Source: Burkholderia sp.
Lineage (GTDB): Bacteria > Pseudomonadota > Gammaproteobacteria > Burkholderiales > Burkholderiaceae
Direction: 5' to 3'
Length of the DNA: 64,000 nucleotides
Assembly (NCBI GenBank): GCA_030151225.1
Contig: JASLEG010000068.1
Location: forward strand, 1 to 64,000
Part shown: positions 19,432 to 29,189 of the stretch, in pieces
Position numbering within the stretch: position 1 is the stretch's first letter
Layout of the letters: every line of letters begins with the position of its first letter
Program-made: the position numbers and the translations under genes
The notes under the pieces: generated by a model
Seen by the model: only the letters and a program-made list of their open reading frames with translations
The model's database searches: none
What the model was told of the DNA's origin: nothing

Positions 19432-20514
19432 TCAGCCGCGCAGCGGTATCGCGGCGCGCACCTCGGAATCGAGGTCGTCGAGCAGCGCATGCAGTTCCTC
19501 GGCGATGCGCGCCTCGTCTACCGGCGCGCCGCTCCGGTAGAACAGCTGATCGTCGTGCGGCGCCGCGCCGCGAATGCCGGTGTCGACGAAGCCCAGCTTC
19601 TCCAGCGTCCGGCGCGACGGCGTGTTGTACTCGAACACCTTGGCGTAGCAGGCGTGCATGCCGGCGTGACGATGCGCGGCGGCCAGCAGGATCGCCACCG
19701 CGTCGGCACCGAATCCGCAGCCCTGAAAATCGCGGCCGAGCCAGTAATGCACGCAGCCCACGCCGCGGTACAGCGCCAAACCCACGCTGCCGATGAAACC
19801 CCATGCCCGATGGATCACCGCACACGGGTTGTCGCCGAAGCGATGCTGCATGTTCACCCACTCGTGCCATTCGCGATCGCACCCGAAATGGGGCAGGCAG
19901 CACAGCTCGGCGATGGCGGGGTCGTGATACTGCCAGCGGAAATCGTCGAGATGATGATGGCCGAGCGGTTCGAGTCGCAGCATGGGGTCGTCGTGCGCGA
20001 AGGTGTGCACCGGCAGCGCGGTGGCCCGCCAGTCGCGCCAGGCCAGCAGATCGCGGTGGCGTGCCGCATGTGCGGCGTGCGCGGCATGGGTGGGATGCGC
20101 CAGTTGCAGCGACACACTCGTGTCGATCGCGGCGTCGATTTCACCCATCCTGTAAAGGGCCTCGGTGCGCCGGTCGAGCAGCGCGGCGTCGTGATGACGG
20201 GTCGGCAGCAGGGTGTCGGCGACCTCGAGCGCGAACGGCCAGAAGCACCAGGCGGCCGCCAGCTCGATGAGCTGGCGGCGCGCCTCCGGCGGGAACGCTT
20301 CGGGTGCGCGTTCCCACGCCCCACGCAGCTCGCTCAACCAATCCAGCCGCTCGGCCGGCGCGAGCGAGTCGGCGACACGGAGTATTCCGGGCAGCTGCCT
20401 CGCAAGGGCCGCGGGTGCCCGGCCATCGGGCTCCCGGTGGCCGAATTCATGCACCGAGTCGTCGAAGGGGGGCCGCCCGGATAAATCGCACGCGTGTGTC
20501 GGGGAGGTCTGCAT
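19432..20514 (-). CDS. GNAT-family N-acetyltransferase with N-terminal helical domain
   Basis: In this 360-aa protein residues 1 to about 175 form an alanine/leucine-rich helical region of unknown role. From about residue 180 on the sequence follows a RimJ/RimL-like GNAT acetyltransferase (MLRLEPLGHHHLDDFRWQ, LGRDFQGCGFGADAVAILLAA as the acetyl-CoA loop, EYNTPSRRTLEKLGFVDTG at the end). It is the last minus-strand gene of the T6SS operon run, about 250 bp after tssA. A role in modifying a secreted or structural T6SS protein is possible but only inferred from position. Confidence 0.75.
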   Translation of the reverse strand: MQTSPTHACDLSGRPPFDDSVHEFGHREPDGRAPAALARQLPGILRVADSLAPAERLDWLSELRGAWERAPEAFPPEARRQLIELAAAWCFWPFALEVADTLLPTRHHDAALLDRRTEALYRMGEIDAAIDTSVSLQLAHPTHAAHAAHAARHRDLLAWRDWRATALPVHTFAHDDPMLRLEPLGHHHLDDFRWQYHDPAIAELCCLPHFGCDREWHEWVNMQHRFGDNPCAVIHRAWGFIGSVGLALYRGVGCVHYWLGRDFQGCGFGADAVAILLAAAHRHAGMHACYAKVFEYNTPSRRTLEKLGFVDTGIRGAAPHDDQLFYRSGAPVDEARIAEELHALLDDLDSEVRAAIPLRG

Positions 20515-20762
20515 GTCGTCCGAATCTCTCGTGAAACGCCAACCGCTCGCGCCGACATCGGCGTCACAGCGGGTCGTCGGTGGTGCCTTCCAGATGATTG
20601 TTCTTGTCTGCCCCGGCGAAGTTCATGGTGTTCGCATGCCGATACTCCGACGTCCGCGACGCGTTCCTCGTCCCGAGCACCACGCCAGCCGACGATCGGA
20701 ATGCGCCGACTCGACATGGTGGTCTCCTGAACAAGGGTGCCGGCACAGGGCCGGCATGAGGG

Positions 20763-21929
20763 TCAAGCCGCGTTGCCCGCGTTCGGCGCCTCGATGCCCA
20801 GCATCTCGAAGATGTTCAACTGCCCGCCCAGCCGCAGGAACACCTCGCGATACAGCTCGGGGGTGGACAGCCGGCCCCATTCCGTGGCGGTGCGCACCAG
20901 ATACGGCGCGGGGCTGTGTGGCTCGATGCGCATCAGGAACGCGGCGATCTCGGCCAGGCGCGCGTAGGCGTCCTCTCGATCGCGCAGCGCGTCGGGGGCG
21001 AGTGCGGCGGACGGCGCCTCCGGGTTTTCGCCGCATGCCGCGGCCGTCGCGTCGCCGTCGGCTTTCGACGCGGCCTCGAGCGTGCCCGCGCCGGCCGGCT
21101 CGACGCTCGCCGGTGCGATGCCGCGCTTGTGCAGCTCGCCCGCGAACAGCGAGCGCATCTGATCGAGCAGCTCGGCGAGCTTGCCGAGGCTCGGCGCTTC
21201 CTCGCCCGCGAACAAGGGATCGATGGCCGCGCCGAGCGAGGCGATCGCGGCCAGCCCCGCGGCCAGATCGTGATCGACCGCTGCCAGCGCATCGCTCGGC
21301 GTGTCGGCCAGCGCCGCCTGCAATTCGTCGAGCGCCGGGCCTTCGCGCGAATCCTGTTGCGTGCGCAACTGCGCATGATGATGGGCGCGCTCCCAGTCCG
21401 CCCAGCAAAGGCCACGTTCGCTCCGGTCCAGGATCAGCGGCGCGAGGCGCACCGCGGCCAGATGCTTGACTGCGATCGAGCGCAGCAGATTGGCGCGATG
21501 CTCGTGATCGCCGTGGATCGAACGCGGGAAGATACCGTCCCAGTAGCGTGTGCACATCTCGCGCGCCAGCGTCAGCGTCGGCGCGATGCCCGCCAGCCCG
21601 TGCCGCTTGATCTGCGACTCGAACAGCCAGACCAGCAACTGCAGGTCCTTGCTCTGATGCACGAGCATCTCCACGGCGAGACGGCCGACCTTGTGCCAGT
21701 CGGCACGTTTCAGGTCGTGCTGCCAGGTGCCCATGGGCAGCGAGGCGTCGTCGTGGCGACGCTCCTCGGCGATCGCCCGGTAGCCCGGCAGTTCGCGCAG
21801 GGGGCGCCCGCACGGCGCGTCCGGATCGATCGGCGCGAGCAGCGCCTCCATCCCGAACCTCAGGTGCTCGTGGAAATATCGGTCGGCGTCGAGGTAAAGC
21901 GTGTCGTTCATGGCTCGAATTCCATTCAT
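20763..21929 (-). CDS. tssA: TssA (ImpA-type T6SS assembly protein)
   Basis: This 388-aa protein has the ImpA_N domain in its first ~130 residues (ALLAPIDPDAPCGRPLRELPGY, GTWQHDLKRADWHKVGRLAVEML, LQLLVWLFE). TssA organises baseplate and sheath assembly. The ATG at 21929 overlaps the tssM stop by 4 bp, the usual coupling in this operon. An alternative ATG six codons downstream exists at 21911. The middle contains an alanine-rich, probably flexible stretch before the C-terminal helical domain. Confidence 0.87.
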   Translation of the reverse strand: MNGIRAMNDTLYLDADRYFHEHLRFGMEALLAPIDPDAPCGRPLRELPGYRAIAEERRHDDASLPMGTWQHDLKRADWHKVGRLAVEMLVHQSKDLQLLVWLFESQIKRHGLAGIAPTLTLAREMCTRYWDGIFPRSIHGDHEHRANLLRSIAVKHLAAVRLAPLILDRSERGLCWADWERAHHHAQLRTQQDSREGPALDELQAALADTPSDALAAVDHDLAAGLAAIASLGAAIDPLFAGEEAPSLGKLAELLDQMRSLFAGELHKRGIAPASVEPAGAGTLEAASKADGDATAAACGENPEAPSAALAPDALRDREDAYARLAEIAAFLMRIEPHSPAPYLVRTATEWGRLSTPELYREVFLRLGGQLNIFEMLGIEAPNAGNAA

Positions 21930-24900
21930 TGTGGTGCGGTGCTCGGGAAGGCCGGCGGCAGCTTCAGCAGCGCACCCGGTTTCGCGGTGGCCGGCGCGCT
22001 GGCCGCCGCCGGGGCGGACGGTGCCGCGCCGGCCTGCGGGTTCGACATCCGGATGCCGATCGTGAGGTGCGCGGTATCGCTCGCCGGGCTGCCGGGCCGG
22101 CTCGTGTTCAGTACCGGCACGTCGAACTGCAGCAATGCCCGTGCCGGATCGCGAGGATCACTGGCCGGATCGGCGACCGGGCGGTGACGCTCGATCATGC
22201 GCAGCAGCGCCCAGTTGCCGGCCGCCGCGAACGAGGCAGTGTTGCCGTCCACCTGCAGGTCGGGCGCGCCCACCACCAGCGACGGCCGCCACACCGACAG
22301 ACCCGCCCACGACAGATCCAGCACCAGCGGCTCGCCGAACTGCCAGTCGAGGCTCGTGCCGCCGTTCGGGAACGTGATGCCCTTCGCGCCCGACATCAGG
22401 TTCATCTCGCCGATCTGGTTGCTGCCGTTGGCGCCCGCATGCAGGGCGCGGAAGCTCACGTTCAGGCTCAGCGAAGCCGCGCCGTCGGCCGAGGCGGTGA
22501 GGTTGCCGGCGAAGAAGTCGTCCACCTGGTCGAGTTGCGAGAGGAACGCGCGCACGCTCTTCCAGTACGGATCCCTGAGCCCCGCGACCTGCTTCTGCAG
22601 CGCGGCGCGACGGCCTTCGTAATCGCCCAGGAAGCCCTTCACGGCAGCAAGGCTCGCATCGTCGGCCTCGAGCGGACCGAACGGATAGCGGCCGGCCAGA
22701 TCACGATTGAAGCGGCTCGCCACCGGCAGCCAGGCGTTCTGCGCCTGTGCGTAGCGCTCGCCCTTGCAGCGCATCTGCACGCTCTGCATGAGCTGGCCGC
22801 GATGGCTCGAGAACAGGTCGTTGCCGAGCGGCGGCGCATCGTAGCCGGCCAGTTGCTCGCCGCAGTTGCCGTTCTGCAGCGATGGCAGCAGTTTCACGTA
22901 CAGCGCGTCGAGCACGCCCGGCTGCGAGTTCGGATCCTTGCCCTGCGTGTAGCGCTTCAGCTCGTTGACGGTGTTGGTCCAGTACGCGGCGTTCGAGGTG
23001 TTCGCGCTCGCACTCGATGCGGACGGCTCCGCCTGGGCAAGGTAGTTCAGGATCGGCTGGGCGTAGCCGGCCAGCACCTGCACGCGGGCGACCTGGCGCG
23101 ACAGCGTGTCGGTGATCACGGCGGTGCTGCCCAGATCGAAGAAGCTCGCGTCGGGATCGGACGAGGCGGGCTGGAACGCGGGCTGGTACAGCTGGCTCTG
23201 GTCGGCCAACTGGGCGATGCGTCCGAGCTGGGCGTTGGCGAACTGATGCGCGCACTGCGTGAGCCGCGTGGCGCTGCCGTCCATGCCGAGCTGGCGGAAC
23301 TGCTGCTCCACGCTCAGCAGCAGCGGCGAGAGGTTCGCGAAATTGCCGCTGTCGGCGCTCTGCTGGGCGTCGGCGGTATTGCCGTCGGTGTTGACCGGCG
23401 TCAGATTCGCGGCGGCCTGCGCCAGCTGCAGGCCGTTGTTCATCGCGAGCTCGAGCTGGACCTGCGCGAGCTGGCGATACAGCGCGTCGGGCTGCGCGCC
23501 CTTGAGCAGCGGCTGCGCGAGGAACTTCCGGTAGTCGGCCGGGTACTGGCTCGCATCCTTGAGCAGACCCGCGCTCCAGTTGGCCATGTCGTTGTTCGCG
23601 CAGCCGAACGACGCCACCGGATCGATCGCCATGTAGCCGAGCTGACCGAGCGCGTCGAGCCCCACCACCTCGGTCTGCATCGCGGGGTTCAGCGTCGCGG
23701 TACCGTTGGTGGTGACGAACAGCGGGCCATAGCCGGGCAGCGACATCGCGTTCAGCGCGCGCATCGCGAGCGGGTACTGGTCGGCGGCGTCGAACTGCGC
23801 GGTGGCCTGATCGAGCACGCTGGCGGGATAGCCGTCGTCGGCGATCAGGGGGCGCAGGCTCGCGGCGAGCTGGTTCTGCGCGCTCAGGATCGGATTGTCG
23901 GTGGCGCTGGAGCCGAGCCAGGCCGTGCGGATCCAGTTCAGCCAGTGCGTGAACTGTTTCACGTGCGCGAGGATCGGCAGCCTGTGCGCCTGCAGCTGCG
24001 CGAGCAGCGTCACGCCCGACTGCAGCTCGGCCTGGGTCAGATCGCGGGTCTGCGCGGCCAGCGCCACGATGTGGTCGGCCACGTTCTGCCTGAGCTGCGG
24101 CGGGGTGCCGTAGCCGCCGGGAGAGTCGCCTTGGCGGAGGCTCGCGAGCACGGCCGGCAACAGGCCCGCACGGGTGCGCAGCGCGGGCGACAGCGGCGCG
24201 TCGTAGGCGTATTCCACGAGTTCGAGGAAGCCCGGCAGCGGCATGCGCTCCTTCGCATACGGCGGCTCGCCGAGCAGCCGCTGGAAGCGGTTCGCGTTGC
24301 GCTCGTAGCGATCGGCCTGCTGCACGAAGCGGCGCAATTGCACGTGGGCCTGCGTGTAGTCGAGGCCCGCGTCGATGCCGCGGTTCGCCTCGCCGGCGAG
24401 GGCATACGCCTGCTTCGACAGGCGGCAGGCGATGCCGGGCAGGATCACGGTGCGGAAGGCGTCGTCGGCCACGCGCCGCGCGCTCTGGCTCGACAGCCGC
24501 GAATCGATCAGCGACAGCGGCAGCAGCCAGCTGTGCGCGTCGGCATCGATGCGGGCGACGTCGTCGATCAGCTGATAGACGGGCGCCTGCGCGACGCAGC
24601 CGGAGGCGGGCGCGGCGGCCTGCAGCGTCTGCATGCGGCGCAGCGCATCGGTCACGCGGTCGATCTGGCCGTCGAGCTGCCACGCGCGCACGGCAAAGGC
24701 GAGCAGCAGCAGCGAGAAGCCCGCCACGCCGATCCACTGCAGGCGGCGAATCAGCCGGTTGCGCGACCAGACGCCGGCCCGCGTGGGGCGCGCCAGATGG
24801 CGCTCCGAGAGCGCCTTGTCGAGCAGCGGGCCGCGCACGAAAGCCACGTCGCGGCGCGGATCGTCGAGCGGGGCGACGCGCTCGCCGCCCGCCGCGATCG

Positions 24901-25969
24901 CGCCGGTGAAGTACACCCCACGCAGGAAGAAGCCGGTCTGCCACGCGGCCACCTGGAACACCACCGACAGCCAGTGCTGGAACGGCGTGGCGAGCTCGGC
25001 GAAGCGGCTCGGGTACAGGAACAGCGCGTCGGCGTCGTGCGCCGCGATGCGTTCGCAATGCGCGGCGGCCTCCACCTGAAGCGCGCGCAGCTGCGCGTCG
25101 AGCTCGGCGAAGATCGGCTCGGCCCATTGCGTGGGCGGCATCTCGAAGGCCTGGCTCGGCGCGGACCAGCCGACCATCTCGTCGCGTCGCTGCGGCGTTT
25201 GCGAACGCCAGAACGCGGCGAAGCCGTCGATCGCGTCGCAGGCGGTCACGATCACGTACACGGGCAGCGCGAATTCCAGCCGCTCCTCGAGCGTGCGCAG
25301 TTGCTGGCGCGCATTCTGGGCGAGCGCCAGCGTGCGCGCCGTGTCCCGCGCCAGCAGCGTGGCGGCCGACACCGTCAGCACGATGCCGTCGAGCGCACGC
25401 TCGGGGCGCAGCGCGTCGAGCTGGTCGAGCGTGCGGCGCCAGCGGCGCGCGCTCGGCGCATCGGCGGCATTGCCGTCGAGCGCGGCGCGCGCGGCCGCCT
25501 CGGGCAGCGTGCCCTCGGGATCGAGCACCAGCCCGCGATCGAGCGCATGCCAGGTGGCGCCGTCCACCGCGAGCATCTGCTGGTGCTCGCTGAGCGGCTG
25601 GGTGTGCTCGGGACCGATCGAGGCGATCAGGCTGGTCTTGCCGGCGCCGGCCTCGCCGAGCATCAGCAGCCACGGCGTGCCGTAGCGCCACTCGCGGCGG
25701 GTGCGCAGGTAGTCGACGGCGAGCGAGGCGCGCGCGATCCAGCCTGGCCTGGCGGCTTCGGCGGCCGGCTCGCAGCCGCACAGCGCGGGCACCGCGGGGG
25801 CCTTCAGCAGGGGCTTGAGCTTCGTCCACAGCGTGGCCGCGAGCTTCGCCGCCACGGCGAGCACGGCCAGCGCCGCCGCGCCGGTCAGCACGAGCTGCAG
25901 CGCGTGGGCGTCGGGCGCCCAGCCGGTCTGCGCCTTCAGCCAGGCGGTGAATGATTGCAATACGTTCAC
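21926..25969 (-). CDS. tssM: TssM (IcmF-type inner-membrane T6SS protein)
   Basis: This protein is about 1347 aa from the GTG at 25969, preceded by GGAGC; an ATG at 26002 without a ribosome binding site would add 11 residues. It has a hydrophobic segment near the N-terminus, then an ATP/GTPase-like domain with Walker A GEAGAGKTSL, then a second transmembrane segment (WIGVAGFSLLLLAFAVRAW). The long periplasmic part ends in the IcmF C-terminal beta domain. TssM spans the periplasm and joins TssL in the inner membrane to the TssJ lipoprotein. Only one segment is visible before the Walker motif, where many TssM proteins have two. Confidence 0.92.
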   Translation of the reverse strand: MNVLQSFTAWLKAQTGWAPDAHALQLVLTGAAALAVLAVAAKLAATLWTKLKPLLKAPAVPALCGCEPAAEAARPGWIARASLAVDYLRTRREWRYGTPWLLMLGEAGAGKTSLIASIGPEHTQPLSEHQQMLAVDGATWHALDRGLVLDPEGTLPEAAARAALDGNAADAPSARRWRRTLDQLDALRPERALDGIVLTVSAATLLARDTARTLALAQNARQQLRTLEERLEFALPVYVIVTACDAIDGFAAFWRSQTPQRRDEMVGWSAPSQAFEMPPTQWAEPIFAELDAQLRALQVEAAAHCERIAAHDADALFLYPSRFAELATPFQHWLSVVFQVAAWQTGFFLRGVYFTGAIAAGGERVAPLDDPRRDVAFVRGPLLDKALSERHLARPTRAGVWSRNRLIRRLQWIGVAGFSLLLLAFAVRAWQLDGQIDRVTDALRRMQTLQAAAPASGCVAQAPVYQLIDDVARIDADAHSWLLPLSLIDSRLSSQSARRVADDAFRTVILPGIACRLSKQAYALAGEANRGIDAGLDYTQAHVQLRRFVQQADRYERNANRFQRLLGEPPYAKERMPLPGFLELVEYAYDAPLSPALRTRAGLLPAVLASLRQGDSPGGYGTPPQLRQNVADHIVALAAQTRDLTQAELQSGVTLLAQLQAHRLPILAHVKQFTHWLNWIRTAWLGSSATDNPILSAQNQLAASLRPLIADDGYPASVLDQATAQFDAADQYPLAMRALNAMSLPGYGPLFVTTNGTATLNPAMQTEVVGLDALGQLGYMAIDPVASFGCANNDMANWSAGLLKDASQYPADYRKFLAQPLLKGAQPDALYRQLAQVQLELAMNNGLQLAQAAANLTPVNTDGNTADAQQSADSGNFANLSPLLLSVEQQFRQLGMDGSATRLTQCAHQFANAQLGRIAQLADQSQLYQPAFQPASSDPDASFFDLGSTAVITDTLSRQVARVQVLAGYAQPILNYLAQAEPSASSASANTSNAAYWTNTVNELKRYTQGKDPNSQPGVLDALYVKLLPSLQNGNCGEQLAGYDAPPLGNDLFSSHRGQLMQSVQMRCKGERYAQAQNAWLPVASRFNRDLAGRYPFGPLEADDASLAAVKGFLGDYEGRRAALQKQVAGLRDPYWKSVRAFLSQLDQVDDFFAGNLTASADGAASLSLNVSFRALHAGANGSNQIGEMNLMSGAKGITFPNGGTSLDWQFGEPLVLDLSWAGLSVWRPSLVVGAPDLQVDGNTASFAAAGNWALLRMIERHRPVADPASDPRDPARALLQFDVPVLNTSRPGSPASDTAHLTIGIRMSNPQAGAAPSAPAAASAPATAKPGALLKLPPAFPSTAPQ

Positions 25970-26009
25970 GGCAGCGCTCCGGCCTCGCGCGCGCGAGGCC
26001 ATCAGGACA

Positions 26010-26804
26010 TCAGGAATTCAGGAATCGTTCGAAGCCGTGCATCAGCACGAGCCAGGTCACCGCGCCCAGCAGCAGGAAGCCGGCCAGCCCGTACAACCCC
26101 AGGTTGCGCCACGGCGTGACTGGCGCGAGCCGCTCGTCGCGGCTGCCCGCGAGCGGATACGCATAGGCCTGCGCGAACGCCGGACCGTCGTCGCTCGGGC
26201 TCGCGCCGGCCTCGGTCACGAGATGGAACAGGCGCTTGCGGATCCGGTCCAGGTGGGACTGGGCCTGGCGCGCGCGATAGCGGCCGCGAAAGCCCAGCTC
26301 CATCGCCAGCAGGAACACGGCGGCCAGATCGAGGTGGGCGGCCGTCGGCACGCTGGTGTCGACCAGCGCCTCGGCCAGCGCGAAGAAGCGCGTGCCCGCG
26401 TTGCCCGAGCCGAACATCGCGTGTTCGAGCAGCACGTCGAGCCAGGCATCACGGCCGGCCCAGTCGAGCTCGAAGATCAGCACCTCGTCGGCCACCGCGG
26501 TCATCAGGTACAGCGCCTGCCGCTCGAGCCGGCTGTTCTCGGTACCCGGCGTCTCGGTGCAGCGGCGCGCCTGCTGCTGCAGCAGCGCGAGCAGGCGCGC
26601 CGACGCGCGCGCCGCGAACTCGGCGCCGGTCGCCGGCAGCACGCCGCCATCGCCTGCCAGATGCGCGGCGAGGCGCCCCTCGGCCTCGGCCCGTCTCAGC
26701 GCGGCCACTTCCTGATAGAAATCGGCGAAGCGCGACACCAGCACGTAGCGGCCCGTGGCGCCGGGGCCGGCGTGCGACTGCAGCCAGGCGGGCGCGTCAC
26801 GCAT
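26010..26804 (-). CDS. tssL: TssL (DotU-type inner-membrane T6SS protein)
   Basis: This 264-aa protein has a cytoplasmic DotU domain (FADFYQEVAAL, ALYLMTAVADEVLI, FFALAEALVD, FLLAMELGFRGRY) followed by one C-terminal transmembrane helix near residues 236-258. There is no OmpA-like peptidoglycan-binding domain, so anchoring to the wall must come from elsewhere or be absent. The start at 26804 gives the family length and overlaps the tssK stop by 8 bp. Confidence 0.9.
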   Translation of the reverse strand: MRDAPAWLQSHAGPGATGRYVLVSRFADFYQEVAALRRAEAEGRLAAHLAGDGGVLPATGAEFAARASARLLALLQQQARRCTETPGTENSRLERQALYLMTAVADEVLIFELDWAGRDAWLDVLLEHAMFGSGNAGTRFFALAEALVDTSVPTAAHLDLAAVFLLAMELGFRGRYRARQAQSHLDRIRKRLFHLVTEAGASPSDDGPAFAQAYAYPLAGSRDERLAPVTPWRNLGLYGLAGFLLLGAVTWLVLMHGFERFLNS

Positions 26805-28224
26805 GTCGGCCTCCCGGGCTCGTGCCGGCATCCTGCTTGCTGCGATAGAGCACGATGCCGTTCGGCCGCGAGTCGGACTTGCGGCCGATGATCTGCAGCA
26901 CGGCGTCCTTGCCGAACGCATGCAGGCCGTCCTGATCGTCGAGCGCGAGCGGCTGATTGTGGATCGCGAACAGCAGCGCGTTCGAGCGCAGCTTGCCGCG
27001 TTCGATCTCCTTCGCGTCGAGCGCGCGCACGGTGGCGCCGGCCACGCGCGCGCGGCGCAGTTTCGGCACCACGTCGGCGGCGGCGATCAGGGCGTCCGAG
27101 AGCCAGTCGAGCAGCTGCGTGGCGGTCTGGCCGTCGCGCGGCTCCACCTCGATCAGCAGTTCGTCGCCCATGCCCGCCGGCAGACGCCGCTCGAAGATCG
27201 CGTCCGGCTGGTTCGGGGCATACGATTCGACGCGCTTGAAATCGAGCTGTTCGTAGCGCGTGTCGAGCGTGTCGATACGCGCCTGCACGAAATCCATCGC
27301 CTGCCGGAACTGCGGCGCGCAATCGTCGTGCCGATACGGCTTCATCAGCAGCGGCGTGGGATCGGCGCCGATCCCGGCGGTTGCGCCCACCAGTTGCGCG
27401 AGCGCCTGGTAAAGCTGGCTCGGGTGCGTGGTGCCGGTCAGCAGCGTGGTGAACGACGGCAGGCAGGCCGCGATGCGCCGCGCCGCCTCCAGATGCTCGC
27501 GCTGCTCGTTGCTCAGCGTATCCGTGCGCGCATCGAGCTTGCCGTGCTCGCCGAGCTGCACGACCTTGTCCCACAGTCGGTCGTTCAGCTCGCGCAGGCC
27601 GCGCCACAGGCTGGTGTCGCCGAGCCCGTCGGCCACCTCGATGTTCAGCATCGGCGGGTGGTACGGGGTGATGCGCAGCTGCTGGTTGTCGGCACGCGAG
27701 ATCTCGAGCAGCGGCACGGCGCTCTGGGCGGACGGCGAGGTGGCGCCCAGGTGCAGGTGGAAGCGCACCTGCAGGCGCGGCAGCTGCACCGCCTGCTCGC
27801 CGATGTTCTCGTCGAGATTCGCGTCGTCGAGCACGGAGTTGTAGCGGCGCTCCTGGCTGTCCTGCACGGCGGCGTGCGCACCGCGCGGATTCACGCAGCA
27901 CCACAGCTTCACGGGCGGCTCGCCGCTGCGGCAGGCAGCGCCCACGTCGATCGCGACCTCGGCGGGCGGGCTGTACGGCAGCGCCCCTGGAAACGCCACC
28001 AGCAGCCCGTCGGGCAGCAGGCATTCGAGTTCGCTCAGGGTCAGGACTTCCTTGACCAGGTCGAAGCGCAGCCGCAGCACGCCCCAGTAGGACGGCGTCA
28101 GCGTCTGCAGCCGATGGCGCAGTTGCGCGTGCCAGTAGCGGTCGTTCTGCTGCAGATGCTGCGGCGAGAGCATCATGCCTTCCGACCACTGGACGGCATC
28201 GGGGAGCGGGGCGTTCGGTGTCAT
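26797..28224 (-). CDS. tssK: TssK (T6SS baseplate-membrane connector)
   Basis: This 475-aa protein has the highly conserved TssK N-terminus (VQWSEGMMLSPQHLQQND) and the shell/neck arrangement of the family. TssK trimers link the baseplate wedges (TssF/TssG/TssE) to the TssL/TssM membrane complex. It is 37 bp downstream of tssJ and overlaps tssL. Confidence 0.93.
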   Translation of the reverse strand: MTPNAPLPDAVQWSEGMMLSPQHLQQNDRYWHAQLRHRLQTLTPSYWGVLRLRFDLVKEVLTLSELECLLPDGLLVAFPGALPYSPPAEVAIDVGAACRSGEPPVKLWCCVNPRGAHAAVQDSQERRYNSVLDDANLDENIGEQAVQLPRLQVRFHLHLGATSPSAQSAVPLLEISRADNQQLRITPYHPPMLNIEVADGLGDTSLWRGLRELNDRLWDKVVQLGEHGKLDARTDTLSNEQREHLEAARRIAACLPSFTTLLTGTTHPSQLYQALAQLVGATAGIGADPTPLLMKPYRHDDCAPQFRQAMDFVQARIDTLDTRYEQLDFKRVESYAPNQPDAIFERRLPAGMGDELLIEVEPRDGQTATQLLDWLSDALIAAADVVPKLRRARVAGATVRALDAKEIERGKLRSNALLFAIHNQPLALDDQDGLHAFGKDAVLQIIGRKSDSRPNGIVLYRSKQDAGTSPGGRHA

Positions 28225-28261
28225 GGCCTGTTCATTCCGGAAAGCGCATTGCGAGCGGGCC

Positions 28262-28756
28262 TCATTGCGACTGATAGGTGACGGTGGTCGGCGTGAGCCA
28301 GATCGTCACGTTCCTGTACGGCGTGATGTTGCCCTTGGGCTGGCCGGCACCGGTCAGGTAGTTCGCGTAGCTGTAGACCGCGATCGCCTTGCCGTGACGC
28401 TTCGGCAGGCTCGCCGTGGCCAGCGTGGCGGGCGGCACCTGCAGGCTCACCACGTCGATCGCGGTGGCGAGGCCGGCCACCAGCGCGTCCTTCTTCGCGA
28501 ACCAGTCGGGCCCGGTGGCCGGCAGCAGCGCGAGCACGCTCGCGTCGTACACGAACACCACGTCGAGCTGGGTGGCGGCGTTCTGGTTGGCGCTGATCTC
28601 GGCCACCACCTTGATCTGCGAGACGGCGGCCGTCTTCGGGCCGAACCAGCTGCAGGCGGCCAGCAGCGCACCGGCGAGCGAGGCGGGCACGATCACGACG
28701 ACGACGCCACGAAGGCAGGGGGCGAGCCGCAGGACACGGTGGAGAAGATCGCGCAT
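28262..28756 (-). CDS. tssJ: TssJ (outer-membrane T6SS lipoprotein)
   Basis: This 164-aa lipoprotein has a basic start, a hydrophobic core and a lipobox ending in LLAAC. The rest (IKVVAEISANQNAATQLDVVFVYD and the closing VTIWLTPTTVTY strand) matches the TssJ transthyretin-like fold. It anchors TssM to the outer membrane. A GTG at 28762 overlapping the previous stop is an alternative start two codons upstream. Confidence 0.88.
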   Translation of the reverse strand: MRDLLHRVLRLAPCLRGVVVVIVPASLAGALLAACSWFGPKTAAVSQIKVVAEISANQNAATQLDVVFVYDASVLALLPATGPDWFAKKDALVAGLATAIDVVSLQVPPATLATASLPKRHGKAIAVYSYANYLTGAGQPKGNITPYRNVTIWLTPTTVTYQSQ

Positions 28757-28758
28757 GA

Positions 28759-29157
28759 TCACCCCAGCAGCAGCACTTTGAACTGCGCCGGCACGAGCGA
28801 CATGCCCATCGTGTTGAACGGCATGCCGTTCATGCCGACCAGCGAGGTCATGCGGGTGGCGAGCGCGGTACCCACGGTCACCTTCAGGCTGCCCGTCACG
28901 TAGGTATCGGGCCCCATGAAGATCTGCGAGACCACGCCACCGAGCACGCCGGGCTCGTCACCCATGCTGATCGTGCCCTCGGTCATCAGGTTCTCGGCCA
29001 GCCCTTCTCCGAACATCACGTTGAACACCGACGGGATGTGGCTCGCCGACATGGCGAGATTCGGGTACGGCAGCGGCACGGGCACCAGTGCCGGCGTCTT
29101 GCAGACGTCGGGCACGGTGAACATCGACATGGCGGCGACGTTGTTGGTGGCGAACAT
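28759..29157 (-). CDS. DUF4150 / PAAR-like spike-tip protein
   Basis: This 132-aa protein of the DUF4150 family is a distant relative of PAAR proteins that cap the VgrG spike. It shows the family features VCKTPALVPVPLPYPN, GDEPGVLGGVVSQ and a C-terminal MPFNTMGMSLVPAQFKVL strand region. No toxin extension is attached. It follows DUF3540 by 32 bp and overlaps tssJ if the GTG start of tssJ is used. Confidence 0.85.
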   Translation of the reverse strand: MFATNNVAAMSMFTVPDVCKTPALVPVPLPYPNLAMSASHIPSVFNVMFGEGLAENLMTEGTISMGDEPGVLGGVVSQIFMGPDTYVTGSLKVTVGTALATRMTSLVGMNGMPFNTMGMSLVPAQFKVLLLG

Positions 29158-29189
29158 GGCGGGCGGATCTCCGGTTTCGATGAGGGGGC

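Noticed and set aside
20515..20762. Short open frames between tssA and the GNAT gene on the minus strand, one with a good ribosome binding site (ATG at 20717) and one ending in MNFAGADKNNHLEGTTDDPL (stop at 20564)
   Set aside because: The frame with the ribosome binding site runs on into the GNAT gene in another phase, and the other lacks a good start. A frameshifted small gene is possible, but nothing recognisable supports it.
21929..25954. 1341-codon plus-strand open frame opposite tssM
   Set aside because: Arg/Gly/His-rich low-complexity product, caused by GC-rich codon bias of tssM on the other strand.
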